Both the position numbers and the translations under genes were made by a program. A stretch of DNA of 64,000 nt, taken from the NCBI GenBank assembly GCA_044225795.1, contig JBGAIF010000009.1, positions 1 to 64,000 of the forward strand, given 5' to 3'. Position 1 is the stretch's first letter. Each line of letters begins with the position of its first letter. Shown in pieces: positions 1-9,446 of this stretch. The notes under the pieces are model-generated. The model saw only the letters and a list, made by a program, of their open reading frames with translations, was not told the origin of the DNA and did not search any database. The stretch comes from Nemorincola sp044225795 (GTDB lineage Bacteria; Bacteroidota; Bacteroidia; Chitinophagales; Chitinophagaceae).

Positions 1-477
1 TCTTTTTTGATCCTGTCTAGGGTGAATACAAGCACTGCACAGATCGTTGACACTAACAAGGTTGTGCGCGAGCTCAACAGGTGTTGGCGGGTAGTAAGTC
101 ATGAAGTGTCTCCTATTTATGGATTAGAGGATGAAGAGATAAAACGTTATTCGAAGCAGAGGATATGTTTTAGCAGAGATAGCATTGTCATGCTCAACAG
201 TGTATTGCTGGCCCCGGCTTATTCGATCAAAAAGGTAAATGCGGAAGATTATGCCAGGAAGAACTTTGATTGCGGCAGGATGAGCCTGGCAATTATTGCC
301 GATAGTGTATATGAGATAAGAATATCTTCGGTAACCAGGCCCGATAAAACAGGTGCTGTGTATAAGATGACAGATATTATCGCTTTTGATGATGATTTCA
401 TTTATGTAGTATTGGATGGAGTTATTTTTAAGCTGTTTGCTGCCGATCGTAAAATTGAAGCAAAAGCATCCAGGTGA
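1..477 (+). CDS. hypothetical protein, 5' end beyond the window
   Basis: The reading frame is open from the first base and ends with a stop at 475-477, so the gene probably begins left of the window. A TTG at 7 could serve as a start but has no ribosome site in view. About 158 residues are visible. There is no signal peptide, membrane span or recognisable motif in this part. The sequence is mixed alpha/beta in character, with beta-like alternation in the C-terminal third and three scattered cysteines. I do not recognise the family. The next gene follows 85 bp downstream on the same strand. Confidence 0.6.
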   Translation, partial: SFLILSRVNTSTAQIVDTNKVVRELNRCWRVVSHEVSPIYGLEDEEIKRYSKQRICFSRDSIVMLNSVLLAPAYSIKKVNAEDYARKNFDCGRMSLAIIADSVYEIRISSVTRPDKTGAVYKMTDIIAFDDDFIYVVLDGVIFKLFAADRKIEAKASR

Positions 478-562
478 TCGCCATTATTTCTGCTCACAAC
501 AGAATTAGTCCCCATCACCCCAATTGTATATCTGTGGGATGCAGGAAGTATATATTTGGTAT

Positions 563-868
563 ATGAGAAAGGGACTGCTGTTTTTCGGAATTATTCTTGG
601 GTCTATTAGCTCCAATATATATGCCCAGAATGTATCCTATCCCGGGCGATATTATTCTATATCATACGATGTTAACGGGTTCAGAAGCGTGAATGAAGAA
701 AATGCGCTGATGGAGCAGGTTGTTGCAGAAAGACGCCGTAAGGCAAGGCTGGAAGAGCGGTTGCCTGCTGATGACAAAGGGAATAAGGGAAATAATACGA
801 ATCAACCTGTGGCAGCACCGCGGATTAAAGAAAACAAGGATAAGCAGGTATTATCGGGGAGTAAGTAA
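563..868 (+). CDS. small secreted hypothetical protein
   Basis: Encodes 101 residues from ATG 563. An upstream TTG at 524 would add 13 residues in front of the signal peptide and is less likely; an AGGAAG stretch lies about 15 bp before the chosen ATG. Residues 1-22 form a signal peptide (Lys/Arg start, hydrophobic core, cleavage near YAQ), so the mature protein is exported to the periplasm or beyond. The mature part has a Tyr-rich segment, then a charged Arg/Lys/Glu helix around residues 45-70, then a hydrophilic disordered tail rich in Asn, Lys and Pro. No enzymatic motif is visible and no function can be assigned. Confidence 0.6.
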   Translation: MRKGLLFFGIILGSISSNIYAQNVSYPGRYYSISYDVNGFRSVNEENALMEQVVAERRRKARLEERLPADDKGNKGNNTNQPVAAPRIKENKDKQVLSGSK

Positions 869-1024
869 AGGTTTCGTTCTATTCTGTCGCTGTCGTTTGA
901 ATTTGCGATTTGTACCGCAGCGATGAATTGTCTTTATTTTCATTTCATGATTAAGAAGGCATTGGCAAAATATCAGTTGTGCCCCAGATGCCATTCTTGA
1001 TGGATGTGCTTATATAGGTTTATA
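869..1024. other. intergenic, nothing recognised
   Basis: Convergent spacer between the small secreted protein and the minus-strand lipoprotein. Apart from the palindrome that follows it, no promoter, RNA gene or ORF with coding character was seen. Confidence 0.5.
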
Positions 1025-1064
1025 ATTAAAGGCGAACAATGTTGCAACATTGTTCGCCTTTAAT
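1025..1064 (-). terminator. 40-bp perfect palindrome, probable terminator
   Basis: Bases 1025-1044 are exactly the reverse complement of 1045-1064, a 20-bp inverted repeat with no mismatch and no separate spacer. It lies 15 bp past the stop of the minus-strand lipoprotein gene, where a transcription terminator would sit. The T-tract on either strand is short (TTTAAT), so termination is an inference from position and stem strength. Confidence 0.55.
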
Positions 1065-1079
1065 ATGCTCATTAAAAAA

Positions 1080-1733
1080 CTACTGGTTCGCTATTGGCAT
1101 TGTGATATTCACAATATCCGTGGTGATACCATTGTTTGTAGTATTAGGGCCAAAACTTACAATACCGGACTGGCCAGAGGGGATACGTTTCCCACCTAAG
1201 TTTAATGCTGATAAAGGGTCCGTTGAGCCATTTTGAGGAAAATTGAATGGTCCATCAAATGTATAAGTTAGTTCCGATGCAGGAGAATTTTGGTTTTTGT
1301 CTTGCAATGGTTGATGATAATATAAGTTTCTGTCATAAGAGATCATAATATGATCATTGTCACCGGCAGGATATGAGAATGTCACGTTCGTTCCATGTCC
1401 GGAAGGAACCGCCGCCCCTACCGCGCATATACCCATACCAGAGCACATGCTCGGTGTAGTGGTGCTATCCTTCTTGCCTTGAGAAGGTACGCTAAGGCTT
1501 TTCATTTTTGGTGCTGCCGTTCCCCCGTTTCCTCCATCCGGTGGGTTAACTGAATTTGTAGTGTCGCCATTTGATTCATGCCCTAAATCAGCAACGACGG
1601 TCGCTGAAACCGGAGGAGCCAGTGGCGGTTGGGGTGGTTGATTGTTTGTTGGTTCTGAAGGGCCGCAACTGCTTGTTGTGATCATAGTTCCGATCAATAA
1701 CATGCCTAAAATGTGCACAAGTTTTCTGCTCAT
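1080..1733 (-). CDS. secreted lipoprotein, function unknown
   Basis: Encodes 217 residues from ATG at 1733. A lipoprotein signal peptide ends in a TTSSCG lipobox with the lipid-bearing Cys at about residue 23, so the protein is anchored in the inner or outer membrane. Residues 24-110 are a low-complexity linker rich in Pro, Gly, Thr and Ser. The C-terminal half (about 110-217) is globular, with a close cysteine pair (MCSGMGIC) and Gly/Asn/Thr-rich beta-like segments. It is transcribed divergently from the histidine kinase gene, with 137 bp between start codons, and ends at a strong palindrome. No family is recognised; a surface or sensory lipoprotein linked to the kinase is possible but unproven. 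Confidence 0.75.
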   Translation of the reverse strand: MSRKLVHILGMLLIGTMITTSSCGPSEPTNNQPPQPPLAPPVSATVVADLGHESNGDTTNSVNPPDGGNGGTAAPKMKSLSVPSQGKKDSTTTPSMCSGMGICAVGAAVPSGHGTNVTFSYPAGDNDHIMISYDRNLYYHQPLQDKNQNSPASELTYTFDGPFNFPQNGSTDPLSALNLGGKRIPSGQSGIVSFGPNTTNNGITTDIVNITMPIANQ

Positions 1734-1870
1734 AATGTATATTTTAAGGTTAACAAATTAATAAGTATAGCGTTGTAATAGTCAGATTTTTAGAAATAGA
1801 CATTACTCACAAAATAAATATTATTTTACATGGTCGTACATTTATTTGAATTTATTAAAAAATAATTCGT

Positions 1871-3955
1871 TTGTATTCTGCTGGCCGTGATCCCGTTTAT
1901 GTTGTCGCATTAGTTACTTGTCTGATCTTTTTCCAGCCGAGTCTGAAAGCAGGTTCCCGACCTAAGATCGATTCTTTGAAGGAATCAGTCAAATCGGCCA
2001 AAACAGAGATGGAAAGGGTCAATGCGCTGATAGCTGTTACAGTTGCTTATAATTGGACAGACAGCACAGAGAAGCTCAATTATGTAAATGAGGCGCTGCT
2101 TCTTTCAAAAAAGATAAACTGGAAAAAAGGCGAATCAAGGGCGTTACTGGTAAAAGGCGTCATTTACTCTAAGTCATTAAACAATAGTATCAAATCACTT
2201 GAATTATTACAGGAGGGCTATGTAATAGCTAAAGCAATTAGTGATACGAACTTACAGTCGGTTGGGTTGGAAATGATGGCGCAGGCATATGGTAACCTTA
2301 ACAATTTTGCAAAGAAAATAGATTGTTATCGGGAATTTCTCGCCTTGAAAATAAACTCTGAACGAAAGATAGGTGCTTACGCAAATATGGGCAGTAGCTA
2401 TTCTTCACTGGGTAATTACACTGCTGCGCTGAATTGTTATGACAGCGCTATGAGGTTATTCACAGAGCTTCCCGGAGATGCTGACAGGAATCGTAAAGAT
2501 GAGACCATCGCATGGCTTAAAATGTCTGTTGGTGACATCTACATGTTGATGAATGACAATGACAATGCAGTTGGTAATTACAAGGCAGCCCTCACACTAT
2601 TTGAAAACAGCCCGAGCAGAGAAGGAACAATTATGGCCCTTACAGGTATCGGAAGGGTTTCTTATGGTTCAAAGAACTACGAAAAAGCAGTGGAATATTA
2701 TAACGCTGCGTTGAGTAAATGTACAAGCGGCGCGGATAGCAATGACTACAAAAGTGACCGGCTCATACTCTACAATTTACTCGGGAAACTATATCTAAAT
2801 AAAGGATTGATATCCGAAGCATTGGGATATGAAGTGAGGTCATTAAGTCTCATAAAGGATGACCCATACAATAAGCAGGTGGCTGTCACGTACAACTTAC
2901 TTGGAGACATATACACAATTCAGAAGAAATTTGATAAGGCTGTTTTTTATTTGAATGAAGCGATTTCTATCTGTAAACGATCGGGAACGCTCGATGTTGA
3001 AAAGGATGCTTTATTCTCATTGAGCAATACATATGCACTGATGAAACAACCTGCAAAGTCGCTGGAGGTATATAAGAATTATATAGCTGTACGCGACAGT
3101 GTGTACAGTCTCGACAAGGCAAAAGAAATAACCCGCCATGAAATGAATGCTGATTTTGCAGAAAAGCAGTTGATACTTAAAACGGAACAGGATAAAAAGG
3201 ATGCGATACAGAAGGCGGTGCTGGAACAAACGTTGAAGAGACAACACCTTGCATATGTTACATTCTCGGTCATCATCATACTGCTACTTGTTGTCGGTTT
3301 ACTTGTTCTGGGGCGTACAAGGCTGAGGAAGAAACTGGAAATGCAAATGGCGATTGCGGAAGAGCGAACCAGGATAAGTTCGGAAATGCATGATGATCTT
3401 GGTTCAGAGTTGTCAAAGATATCACTGCTGAGCGATCTGGTGAAAGGGATAGGTACAGGCCCCAATGCACAGGCTCACCTCGATAATATATCCCGTTCCA
3501 GTAGAGAGTTACTGGATAAGATGGGAGAAATAGTCTGGTCGTTGAGCGATAAATACGATACGCTGGAGAGCTTACTTATCTATATCCGGAGGTATGCCAA
3601 GGAGTATTTCAGTGTAACAGATATTGATTGCAGGGTGGTCATGCCTGAACATTTTCCTGAAGTAACTCTCGAAGGCCAAAGGAGGCGGGAAATATTTCTT
3701 GTTGTAAAGGAGGCCTTGCACAATGTGGTGAAACACGCAGGGGCACGTAAAGTAGCTATAGTGATCGCATGCGGTGATGGCTCGGTAAACATTAAAATTC
3801 ATGACAATGGTGTAGGGGTCGATCTGGCTAATATATCCATGTTTGGCAACGGACTCGGGAATATGAAGGCAAGGATAGAGAATGTAGGCGGAACTTTTAC
3901 CATTAAAAATGAAGAAGGAACGGTAATCGATATTAACTTTCCGTATGTAGGATAA
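1871..3955 (+). CDS. TPR sensor histidine kinase (HisKA_3 type)
   Basis: Membrane sensor kinase of 694 residues that should autophosphorylate and pass phosphate to the response regulator encoded next. A signal peptide (about 1-27) is followed by roughly nine TPR helix pairs (about 35-420), a coiled coil (about 425-458) and one membrane span (about 460-482). The cytoplasmic HisKA_3 dimerisation domain carries the phosphoacceptor in EMHDDLGSELSK (His507). The HATPase_c domain has its N box near Asn618 and a G box reading DNGVGVD. The TPRs are therefore predicted to lie in the periplasm as the sensing or scaffold region. The start is TTG 1871; only ATA, ATT and CGT codons separate it from an in-frame stop at 1856, so this is the best candidate. 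The regulator lies 66 bp downstream. Confidence 0.9.
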   Translation: MYSAGRDPVYVVALVTCLIFFQPSLKAGSRPKIDSLKESVKSAKTEMERVNALIAVTVAYNWTDSTEKLNYVNEALLLSKKINWKKGESRALLVKGVIYSKSLNNSIKSLELLQEGYVIAKAISDTNLQSVGLEMMAQAYGNLNNFAKKIDCYREFLALKINSERKIGAYANMGSSYSSLGNYTAALNCYDSAMRLFTELPGDADRNRKDETIAWLKMSVGDIYMLMNDNDNAVGNYKAALTLFENSPSREGTIMALTGIGRVSYGSKNYEKAVEYYNAALSKCTSGADSNDYKSDRLILYNLLGKLYLNKGLISEALGYEVRSLSLIKDDPYNKQVAVTYNLLGDIYTIQKKFDKAVFYLNEAISICKRSGTLDVEKDALFSLSNTYALMKQPAKSLEVYKNYIAVRDSVYSLDKAKEITRHEMNADFAEKQLILKTEQDKKDAIQKAVLEQTLKRQHLAYVTFSVIIILLLVVGLLVLGRTRLRKKLEMQMAIAEERTRISSEMHDDLGSELSKISLLSDLVKGIGTGPNAQAHLDNISRSSRELLDKMGEIVWSLSDKYDTLESLLIYIRRYAKEYFSVTDIDCRVVMPEHFPEVTLEGQRRREIFLVVKEALHNVVKHAGARKVAIVIACGDGSVNIKIHDNGVGVDLANISMFGNGLGNMKARIENVGGTFTIKNEEGTVIDINFPYVG

Positions 3956-3960
3956 TGTAG

Positions 3961-4007
3961 TACCCATATTTGGTTATTCCTATGACCTGCCGGAAAGACT
4001 ACTTTTG
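3961..4007 (+). promoter_or_regulatory. promoter of the response regulator gene with an 18-bp operator-like element
   Basis: TACTTTTG at 4000-4007 fits the Bacteroidota -7 consensus TAnnTTTG. The 18-mer at 3961-3978 (tacccatatttggttatt) ends 21 bp upstream of it. It matches the 18-mer at 4743-4760 at 16 of 18 positions, and that copy also sits 21 bp from its -7 box. It is an imperfect palindrome centred between ACCCAT and TTGGTT. The expected transcription start lies only about 8 nt before ATG 4022. I infer that this is an activator site used by the regulator itself. Confidence 0.65.
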
Positions 4008-4021
4008 ATCATTACTTTTTT

Positions 4022-4648
4022 ATGAAAGAGATACAGGTAGTAATAATAGAGGATAACAATGACATCAGGGAAGCCCTGAGAACATTGATAAACGGCTCTC
4101 ATGGTTTTTCATGTGAATATACTTTCAGTAATGGAAAGGACGCGATACTGGAGCTGCCGGATATAAAACCGGACGTTGCGCTTGTGGATATTAATATGCC
4201 GGGAATGACCGGTATAGAATGTGTAAGAAAGCTGAAGGTGCTTATTCCAAAGACACAGTTTCTTATGCAAACGGTGTATGAGGATGATGATAGCATTTTT
4301 AACGCGCTTCGCGCCGGCGCAAGTGGATATATATTGAAGAAGACTCCGGCGGCAAAGATACTGGAAGCAATCACTGAGCTTTACAGTGGTGGTTCTCCCA
4401 TGAGTGCTGAGGTTGCGCGCCGGGTTGTTTCGTCTCTGCATAAAAACACCGGATCTAATGCTGATGAGGTGTTGACTGACAGGGAGCGGGAAGTCCTCGG
4501 TATGCTGGCAAGAGGTTTTATCTACAAAGAGATAGCTGCCGAGATGAGTATAGAATACGAGACAGTGAAGAAGCACATCCAGAATATCTATTCAAAACTG
4601 CACGTGCAGAATAAGGTGGAGGCCATCAATAAGGTCTTTCCGAAATAA
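4022..4648 (+). CDS. LuxR/NarL-family response regulator
   Basis: Two-domain DNA-binding response regulator of 208 residues. The receiver domain (about 1-120) shows the acidic pair Glu10/Asp11, the phosphorylation site Asp56 in VDINMPG, and the conserved Lys in YILKK near 105. A GerE/LuxR helix-turn-helix follows at about 148-205 (LTDREREVLGML, then VKKHIQNIYSKL). It lies directly after the HisKA_3 kinase, the usual cognate pair. It has its own promoter in the 66-bp gap, and the element in that promoter recurs at the next operon, which suggests autoregulation plus control of the adhesin, PorP and PorE-like genes. The assignment to the family is firm; the targets are inferred. Confidence 0.93.
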   Translation: MKEIQVVIIEDNNDIREALRTLINGSHGFSCEYTFSNGKDAILELPDIKPDVALVDINMPGMTGIECVRKLKVLIPKTQFLMQTVYEDDDSIFNALRAGASGYILKKTPAAKILEAITELYSGGSPMSAEVARRVVSSLHKNTGSNADEVLTDREREVLGMLARGFIYKEIAAEMSIEYETVKKHIQNIYSKLHVQNKVEAINKVFPK

Positions 4649-4970
4649 CACACACGATTACATTTCTTTCTTCTTTAAATACTTCCCGCCCCGGGATGTG
4701 GGTACCCCTTTTGCCCGTTTTTAAGCTTTTTTCATGTTGACATACCCATAAATGGTTATTGCCCGGAAGTGGCTGCCAGAGTAGGTTTGCATTGTTTTAA
4801 AACATCAATTCACGCGTTCCGGAGCGCGGAAGGAGCCTGCAGAAAATCCTTAACAGAGTATGCGCCCGATCTGCCCGAAATGGTATAACAGGCAAAACAT
4901 CTGAAAGCTAAAAACAACAAACGAGTGCCGTCGCAAAGGCGCCGGTGCTATTACTAACGTAATAAAAAGC
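4649..4970 (+). other. 322-bp intergenic region and long leader of the adhesin operon
   Basis: No ORF with coding character. It holds the adhesin promoter (4743-4789) and an untranslated leader of about 175 nt. The leader contains a short GC-rich imperfect inverted repeat near 4812-4830 (TTCCG/CGGAA). No known riboswitch fold is recognised. Confidence 0.5.
4743..4789 (+). promoter_or_regulatory. promoter of the adhesin-porP-porE-like operon with the shared 18-bp element
   Basis: TAGGTTTG at 4782-4789 is a -7 box, with ATTG at 4758-4761 as a weak -33 box 20 bp upstream. The 18-mer at 4743-4760 (tacccataaatggttatt) overlaps the -33 box and ends 21 bp before the -7 box, the same geometry as upstream of the response regulator gene. 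A weak -33 combined with an overlapping near-palindrome fits an activator-dependent promoter. Confidence 0.65.
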
Positions 4971-7900
4971 ATGGTTATGAAAAAGATCATTTTATTTATT
5001 TTACTTGTCTTCGGCAATTTATTGACGAGAGCGGCCATTACAGGCACGTCGCACACGTTATGTGTTTCCGATTCTATTGTACTTACAGACCTCTCGCCGG
5101 GGGCTGTAAATCCCTGGAGTAGCAGCAATACATTGGTGGCTACTGCAGGGGCTTCTACCGGCGTTATCAAAGGAATAAGCCCGGGTGTGGCAACGATATC
5201 CTATAAACTCAGCGGCGGTACTTATGACACGTACACAATGACCGTAAACCCGTTGCCTGCGGCAATAACCGGGAGTTTTACGGTATGTGCCGGCGCCACT
5301 ACGGCCCTGTCTGACGCGGCTGCGGGAGGAACGTGGAGTAGCAGTTCACCGCCATGCGGCAGCGTCTCTGTAGTTTCAGGCGTAGTTACCGGTATAGCAG
5401 GCCCATGTACTACATTGATCACATATACCCTGGCCACAGGATGTAAAACTACGGCCACGGTGACAGTGAACCAGGCGCCGCACAAATACACCATAAGTGG
5501 AGGGGGCGCTTATTGCCCGGGTCAGCCATGCCCTCATATATTGTTAGATACTTCCGATATCGGTGTGAATTATCAGTTGTATTGCAGTGGCCCCCCTCTA
5601 ACGCCCATGGGCGCACCATTAGGTGGAACAAGTGTAGGTCTCGATTTCGGTTCGCAGTGCACTGCGTGTAACTACACAATAGTTGCTACAAATATTATTA
5701 CCGGGTGTACGGCTACTATGAATGGTATCACTACGGTTTCTATGACTCCGGCACCGACTCCAATCCTGGGTTCAGATACTCTGTGTGCTGGATCTTTTAT
5801 TACAATGTCGGATGCAACTACCGGTGGTACATGGAGCAGCAGCAATACATCTGTGCTCACTATCACCAATGCTGGAGTTGTGACGGCACAATCTCTTGGC
5901 TCTGCGGTAATTACTTACTCACTAGGTGGTAGTTGTTCTGCCACTAAGATCATCACTACTATTTCGTGCCCGTGTTCATTTTTGTGCAACGGGAATTTTG
6001 AGGTCCCGCTAACGCCATTGACCCCGAGTTCGTTCCAGTACCCCGAGGATAGCATTACGTGTTGGAAAACGAACGAAACTATGGGTACCATAGAGATATG
6101 GGGCCCCGGTGCAACGTTTGCAGCCAATGGTACACAGTTTTGTGAAATTAATTCCCAGGTTGGATGGACCACTATCTACCAGGATTTTAACGCAGTGGCC
6201 GGTGCCAATGTGAATATCTCTTTTGCGCATAGGGGGCGTTACACACTGGACGATACGATGACAGTTTACATTCAACAGGGTGCACTTACAGTTCCTGTGG
6301 CTCCTGCGGCGCCGGGTGGTACTGCAGCCCAGATAGGTAATCTGAATGGCTACGGTGATGCTAATTTGCCCGGTTGGCGCTATTATAATATCAATTATAC
6401 TTTCCCGTCATCGGGACCAACAAGATTATTCTTCCATTCCAAAGTAGTAGGTGGGTTGCCGAACTATGGCGGTAACTGGCTTGATGATGTATCAGTGAAA
6501 CTGGCAATCCCTCCTATCACCGGACCAGATTCGGTATGTGTTGGGTCCACCATTGCAGAGCATGATGCAGATCTGTGCGGCACATGGTCCAGTTCAAATA
6601 CGAATGTAATCGTCGGGTCGGCTACAGGTATTGTTACAGGCGTATCTGCCGGTACTGCTACGATCACATTCACCAATTGTTCCGGATGTACCGTTTCTAA
6701 GGTTATAACTATCCTGTCATCGTGTGTTATTACGGGGATCAATCATATTTGTGTTGGTGATACTACTACGCTGCACGGCTGTACAGGGTGTACCTGGAGC
6801 AGCAGCAATGTGGCTATTGCTACTATCGGCACTTGTACCGGTTTGGTGACCGGAATATCGCCGGGTGTCACCACAATTACGTATTTCTCATCTAATGGGT
6901 GTATTTCCACTTACCCGGTAACTGTCAATGCCACACCTTCGTTCTGTAGCATAACGGGTAGTGGTAGCTACTGCAGCGGCCAGCCCTGTCCGCATATAGG
7001 CCTGGGCTGTTCTACAGCAGGTGTCAATTATGATATTTATAATGGCGTGACATTTCTAACCAGTAAGCCGGGCACGGGTGCATCCATTGATTTTGGTGTC
7101 TATTGTGCGGCAGGTATCTACAATATCGTCGCAACGAATACAACGACCGGGTGCAAAGCTACCGTGTCAACAACCATCACAGTGAATGCCGCTGCACCCA
7201 TCACAGGTGATACTGTTTTATGTGAGGGGTCTTCGCTCGCGCTCAGTGATGCAGTTGCGGGTGGCACCTGGTTTAGTGGAAATTCTGCGGTGGCTACGGT
7301 AAGTTCCGCAGGTGTGGTTACCGGCATCACTCCGGGTACAGCTATTATCAGCTATACAAATGTGGCTGGTTGTATAAGTACTGTGGTTATTACTGTGAGG
7401 GCTGTACCGCACCTCACCAGTGCGCACGTGTTGCCGTCGTTGTATTGCGATTCAATTGTTGTGTATGTGCCATCAAGTGATGTGACTGGTGTGACATTTG
7501 CATGGACCAGGGCTGTAGTGCCTGGAATTTTGAATCCGGCTGGAAGCGGAAGTGGTAATATACATGAGGCATTATACCTGGCCAGCACATCACCCGTATT
7601 GGTTACCTACGTTCTTACGCTTGATAATAAAGGATGTAAAGCTACTGATAGTGTGGTGCTCACTGATAATCCTTGTGCAGGATCAGATCCCTGTTCACAG
7701 GTGTCTGCAAAGATCATTAAGGACCCTTCGGGTTGCTGCTATAATATTTATATCTCAAACAAATACGAGGGTGCGAAGTTTACGGCATTCTCCATAGAGA
7801 CAGATCATTTGAATATAGATAATGTAACACAAGGTAATGTATGGGGTGGAATAAACTATCTGTCCAGCCATGCTGTCATCTTCACAGACACATTGAATCA

Positions 7901-9422
7901 TACCATTATTCCGCTCGATAGTGCAGGCGGTGATGGTTTTCTGCTGGCGAAGATATGCGTGTCGGGATACGGCTCAGATGTGCTGCGTCTAAGATGGCTT
8001 ACAAACGGACAGCCGTTAGATACAGTGTGCGTGAAAGAATTGCCTATATATGGTTGTGGTGTACCGGTTGATACAAATTGTGCCGGTATCATCAATCAGA
8101 AAGCTGTATGTAATAACGGAGTAGTTACTATGCAGTTCCAGGTAGTGAACAAGAGCAATTTCACCATGAGGGCAGTTACATTTTATACTGCTGATCCTAA
8201 CGTGAAGCCGGTGCAGGCATTCTTTCCGATAGCCGATCTGGCCCCGGGAGCTACATCTCCGGTGTATTCTGTTCCCGTTATTGTAAAGAATAATGCCTCA
8301 ACAGGCTGCTTCTACTTCTCTGCATGCGACCAGAATACACCTCCGGGCACTGGGGGCAAGTATCCTAACTATTGCTGCCTGGATAGTATCAAATACTGTT
8401 TTGACATTCCGTCTTGCAATGGCTGCGATGCGATAGGTATCACTTCTGTAAAGACCGATCCCCAGAACTGTTGTTACAAGCTTAGCCTGACGAATCATTA
8501 CTATGGCAATGCTATTAAATGCATCCGGTTCAATGGGCAGTCGGGAACACAGTTTGCTATCGTGTCAGGTTGGAATATTCAGGCGCCCGTATCTGCCAGC
8601 CAGGTTACTATGTGCCCGCCTAAGGGTTCGATAGATACTGGTGCTTCGGTAGATTTTGCAAGCTTCTGTATCACCGGAGCTACTAATCCTCCATACAAAG
8701 TTTCGATCGACTTCCTGGATGGTGATGGTAAAGTCATCTGTACGAAGGAACTGTCTTATGACAATTGTACGCTTGTAAAGCCTAGTTGTGCAACGATCAC
8801 AGACGATTCTATGTACTGCGATGGCAAAAAGACGAAATTCTCTTTCTATGTAAAGAACTACAGTCCGTTTGCGCTTTACCAATTCGATCTTAGGTTGTCA
8901 GACACAACTTTCAAGCTCGATAAGTATTTCATCACACCTGTGCCACCGATCGGGGTAAATGGCGTGGGTGGACCATATGAGATAACTGTAGATAGTACTG
9001 TGGATGGCATGAAAGACTTCTGTGTCTATCTCACAGGGCATAACAATGTCTACATACCGGATAGTGTTGCTGCTACACAGTGTTGTACAGACTCTATGTC
9101 GGTAGCTTGTGTGCCTGTGATGTCTTGTGCCAAGGGCGAAATGTGTTGCCAGTTCTCCGGGCTTACCATACCTAATGGTATCACACCGAATGGAGATGCC
9201 GACAATAGCAAGTTCGTGATCGGTAATTCAGCTATCTGTTCCGGTATTGATATTAAGGTTTACAACAGGTGGGGCAATATCGTGTACAAGCAGGATCATT
9301 ATAACAATGCATGGGCCGGTACCAATATGCAGGGCCAAAAGTTGCCTCAGGATACCTACTATGTTGTATTAACGCTGGTTACCGGAGCTCAAAAGGCCTT
9401 CTTTGTTGATATCAGGTATTAA
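4971..9422 (+). CDS. large Ig-like repeat surface protein with T9SS type B sorting domain
   Basis: Secreted surface protein of 1483 residues, exported by the Sec pathway (signal peptide about 1-22) and then by T9SS. Ig-like repeats of the bacterial Big_2 style (pattern C-x-G-x-T-x-LSDA, GTWSSSN, ATIS, TYT, GC, TVTV) occur about six times between residues 25 and 820. A jelly-roll-like insert (CNGNFEVP, about 340-510) interrupts them. Residues about 900-1390 are Cys-rich modules. The last 85 or so residues are a gliding-motility-associated (type B) sorting domain: ITPNGDADN, then VYNRWGNIVY, then LPQDTYYVV. ATG 4977 is an equally good start. The PorP/SprF and PorE-like genes follow, the standard arrangement for type B cargo. 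An adhesin role is inferred from architecture. Confidence 0.85.
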   Translation: MVMKKIILFILLVFGNLLTRAAITGTSHTLCVSDSIVLTDLSPGAVNPWSSSNTLVATAGASTGVIKGISPGVATISYKLSGGTYDTYTMTVNPLPAAITGSFTVCAGATTALSDAAAGGTWSSSSPPCGSVSVVSGVVTGIAGPCTTLITYTLATGCKTTATVTVNQAPHKYTISGGGAYCPGQPCPHILLDTSDIGVNYQLYCSGPPLTPMGAPLGGTSVGLDFGSQCTACNYTIVATNIITGCTATMNGITTVSMTPAPTPILGSDTLCAGSFITMSDATTGGTWSSSNTSVLTITNAGVVTAQSLGSAVITYSLGGSCSATKIITTISCPCSFLCNGNFEVPLTPLTPSSFQYPEDSITCWKTNETMGTIEIWGPGATFAANGTQFCEINSQVGWTTIYQDFNAVAGANVNISFAHRGRYTLDDTMTVYIQQGALTVPVAPAAPGGTAAQIGNLNGYGDANLPGWRYYNINYTFPSSGPTRLFFHSKVVGGLPNYGGNWLDDVSVKLAIPPITGPDSVCVGSTIAEHDADLCGTWSSSNTNVIVGSATGIVTGVSAGTATITFTNCSGCTVSKVITILSSCVITGINHICVGDTTTLHGCTGCTWSSSNVAIATIGTCTGLVTGISPGVTTITYFSSNGCISTYPVTVNATPSFCSITGSGSYCSGQPCPHIGLGCSTAGVNYDIYNGVTFLTSKPGTGASIDFGVYCAAGIYNIVATNTTTGCKATVSTTITVNAAAPITGDTVLCEGSSLALSDAVAGGTWFSGNSAVATVSSAGVVTGITPGTAIISYTNVAGCISTVVITVRAVPHLTSAHVLPSLYCDSIVVYVPSSDVTGVTFAWTRAVVPGILNPAGSGSGNIHEALYLASTSPVLVTYVLTLDNKGCKATDSVVLTDNPCAGSDPCSQVSAKIIKDPSGCCYNIYISNKYEGAKFTAFSIETDHLNIDNVTQGNVWGGINYLSSHAVIFTDTLNHTIIPLDSAGGDGFLLAKICVSGYGSDVLRLRWLTNGQPLDTVCVKELPIYGCGVPVDTNCAGIINQKAVCNNGVVTMQFQVVNKSNFTMRAVTFYTADPNVKPVQAFFPIADLAPGATSPVYSVPVIVKNNASTGCFYFSACDQNTPPGTGGKYPNYCCLDSIKYCFDIPSCNGCDAIGITSVKTDPQNCCYKLSLTNHYYGNAIKCIRFNGQSGTQFAIVSGWNIQAPVSASQVTMCPPKGSIDTGASVDFASFCITGATNPPYKVSIDFLDGDGKVICTKELSYDNCTLVKPSCATITDDSMYCDGKKTKFSFYVKNYSPFALYQFDLRLSDTTFKLDKYFITPVPPIGVNGVGGPYEITVDSTVDGMKDFCVYLTGHNNVYIPDSVAATQCCTDSMSVACVPVMSCAKGEMCCQFSGLTIPNGITPNGDADNSKFVIGNSAICSGIDIKVYNRWGNIVYKQDHYNNAWAGTNMQGQKLPQDTYYVVLTLVTGAQKAFFVDIRY

Positions 9423-9446
9423 TCCAAACCAACTAAAAAAAGAGTT

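Noticed and set aside
4812..4830. Riboswitch in the adhesin leader
   Set aside because: Only a short 5-bp GC stem is visible and no known aptamer core was recognised.
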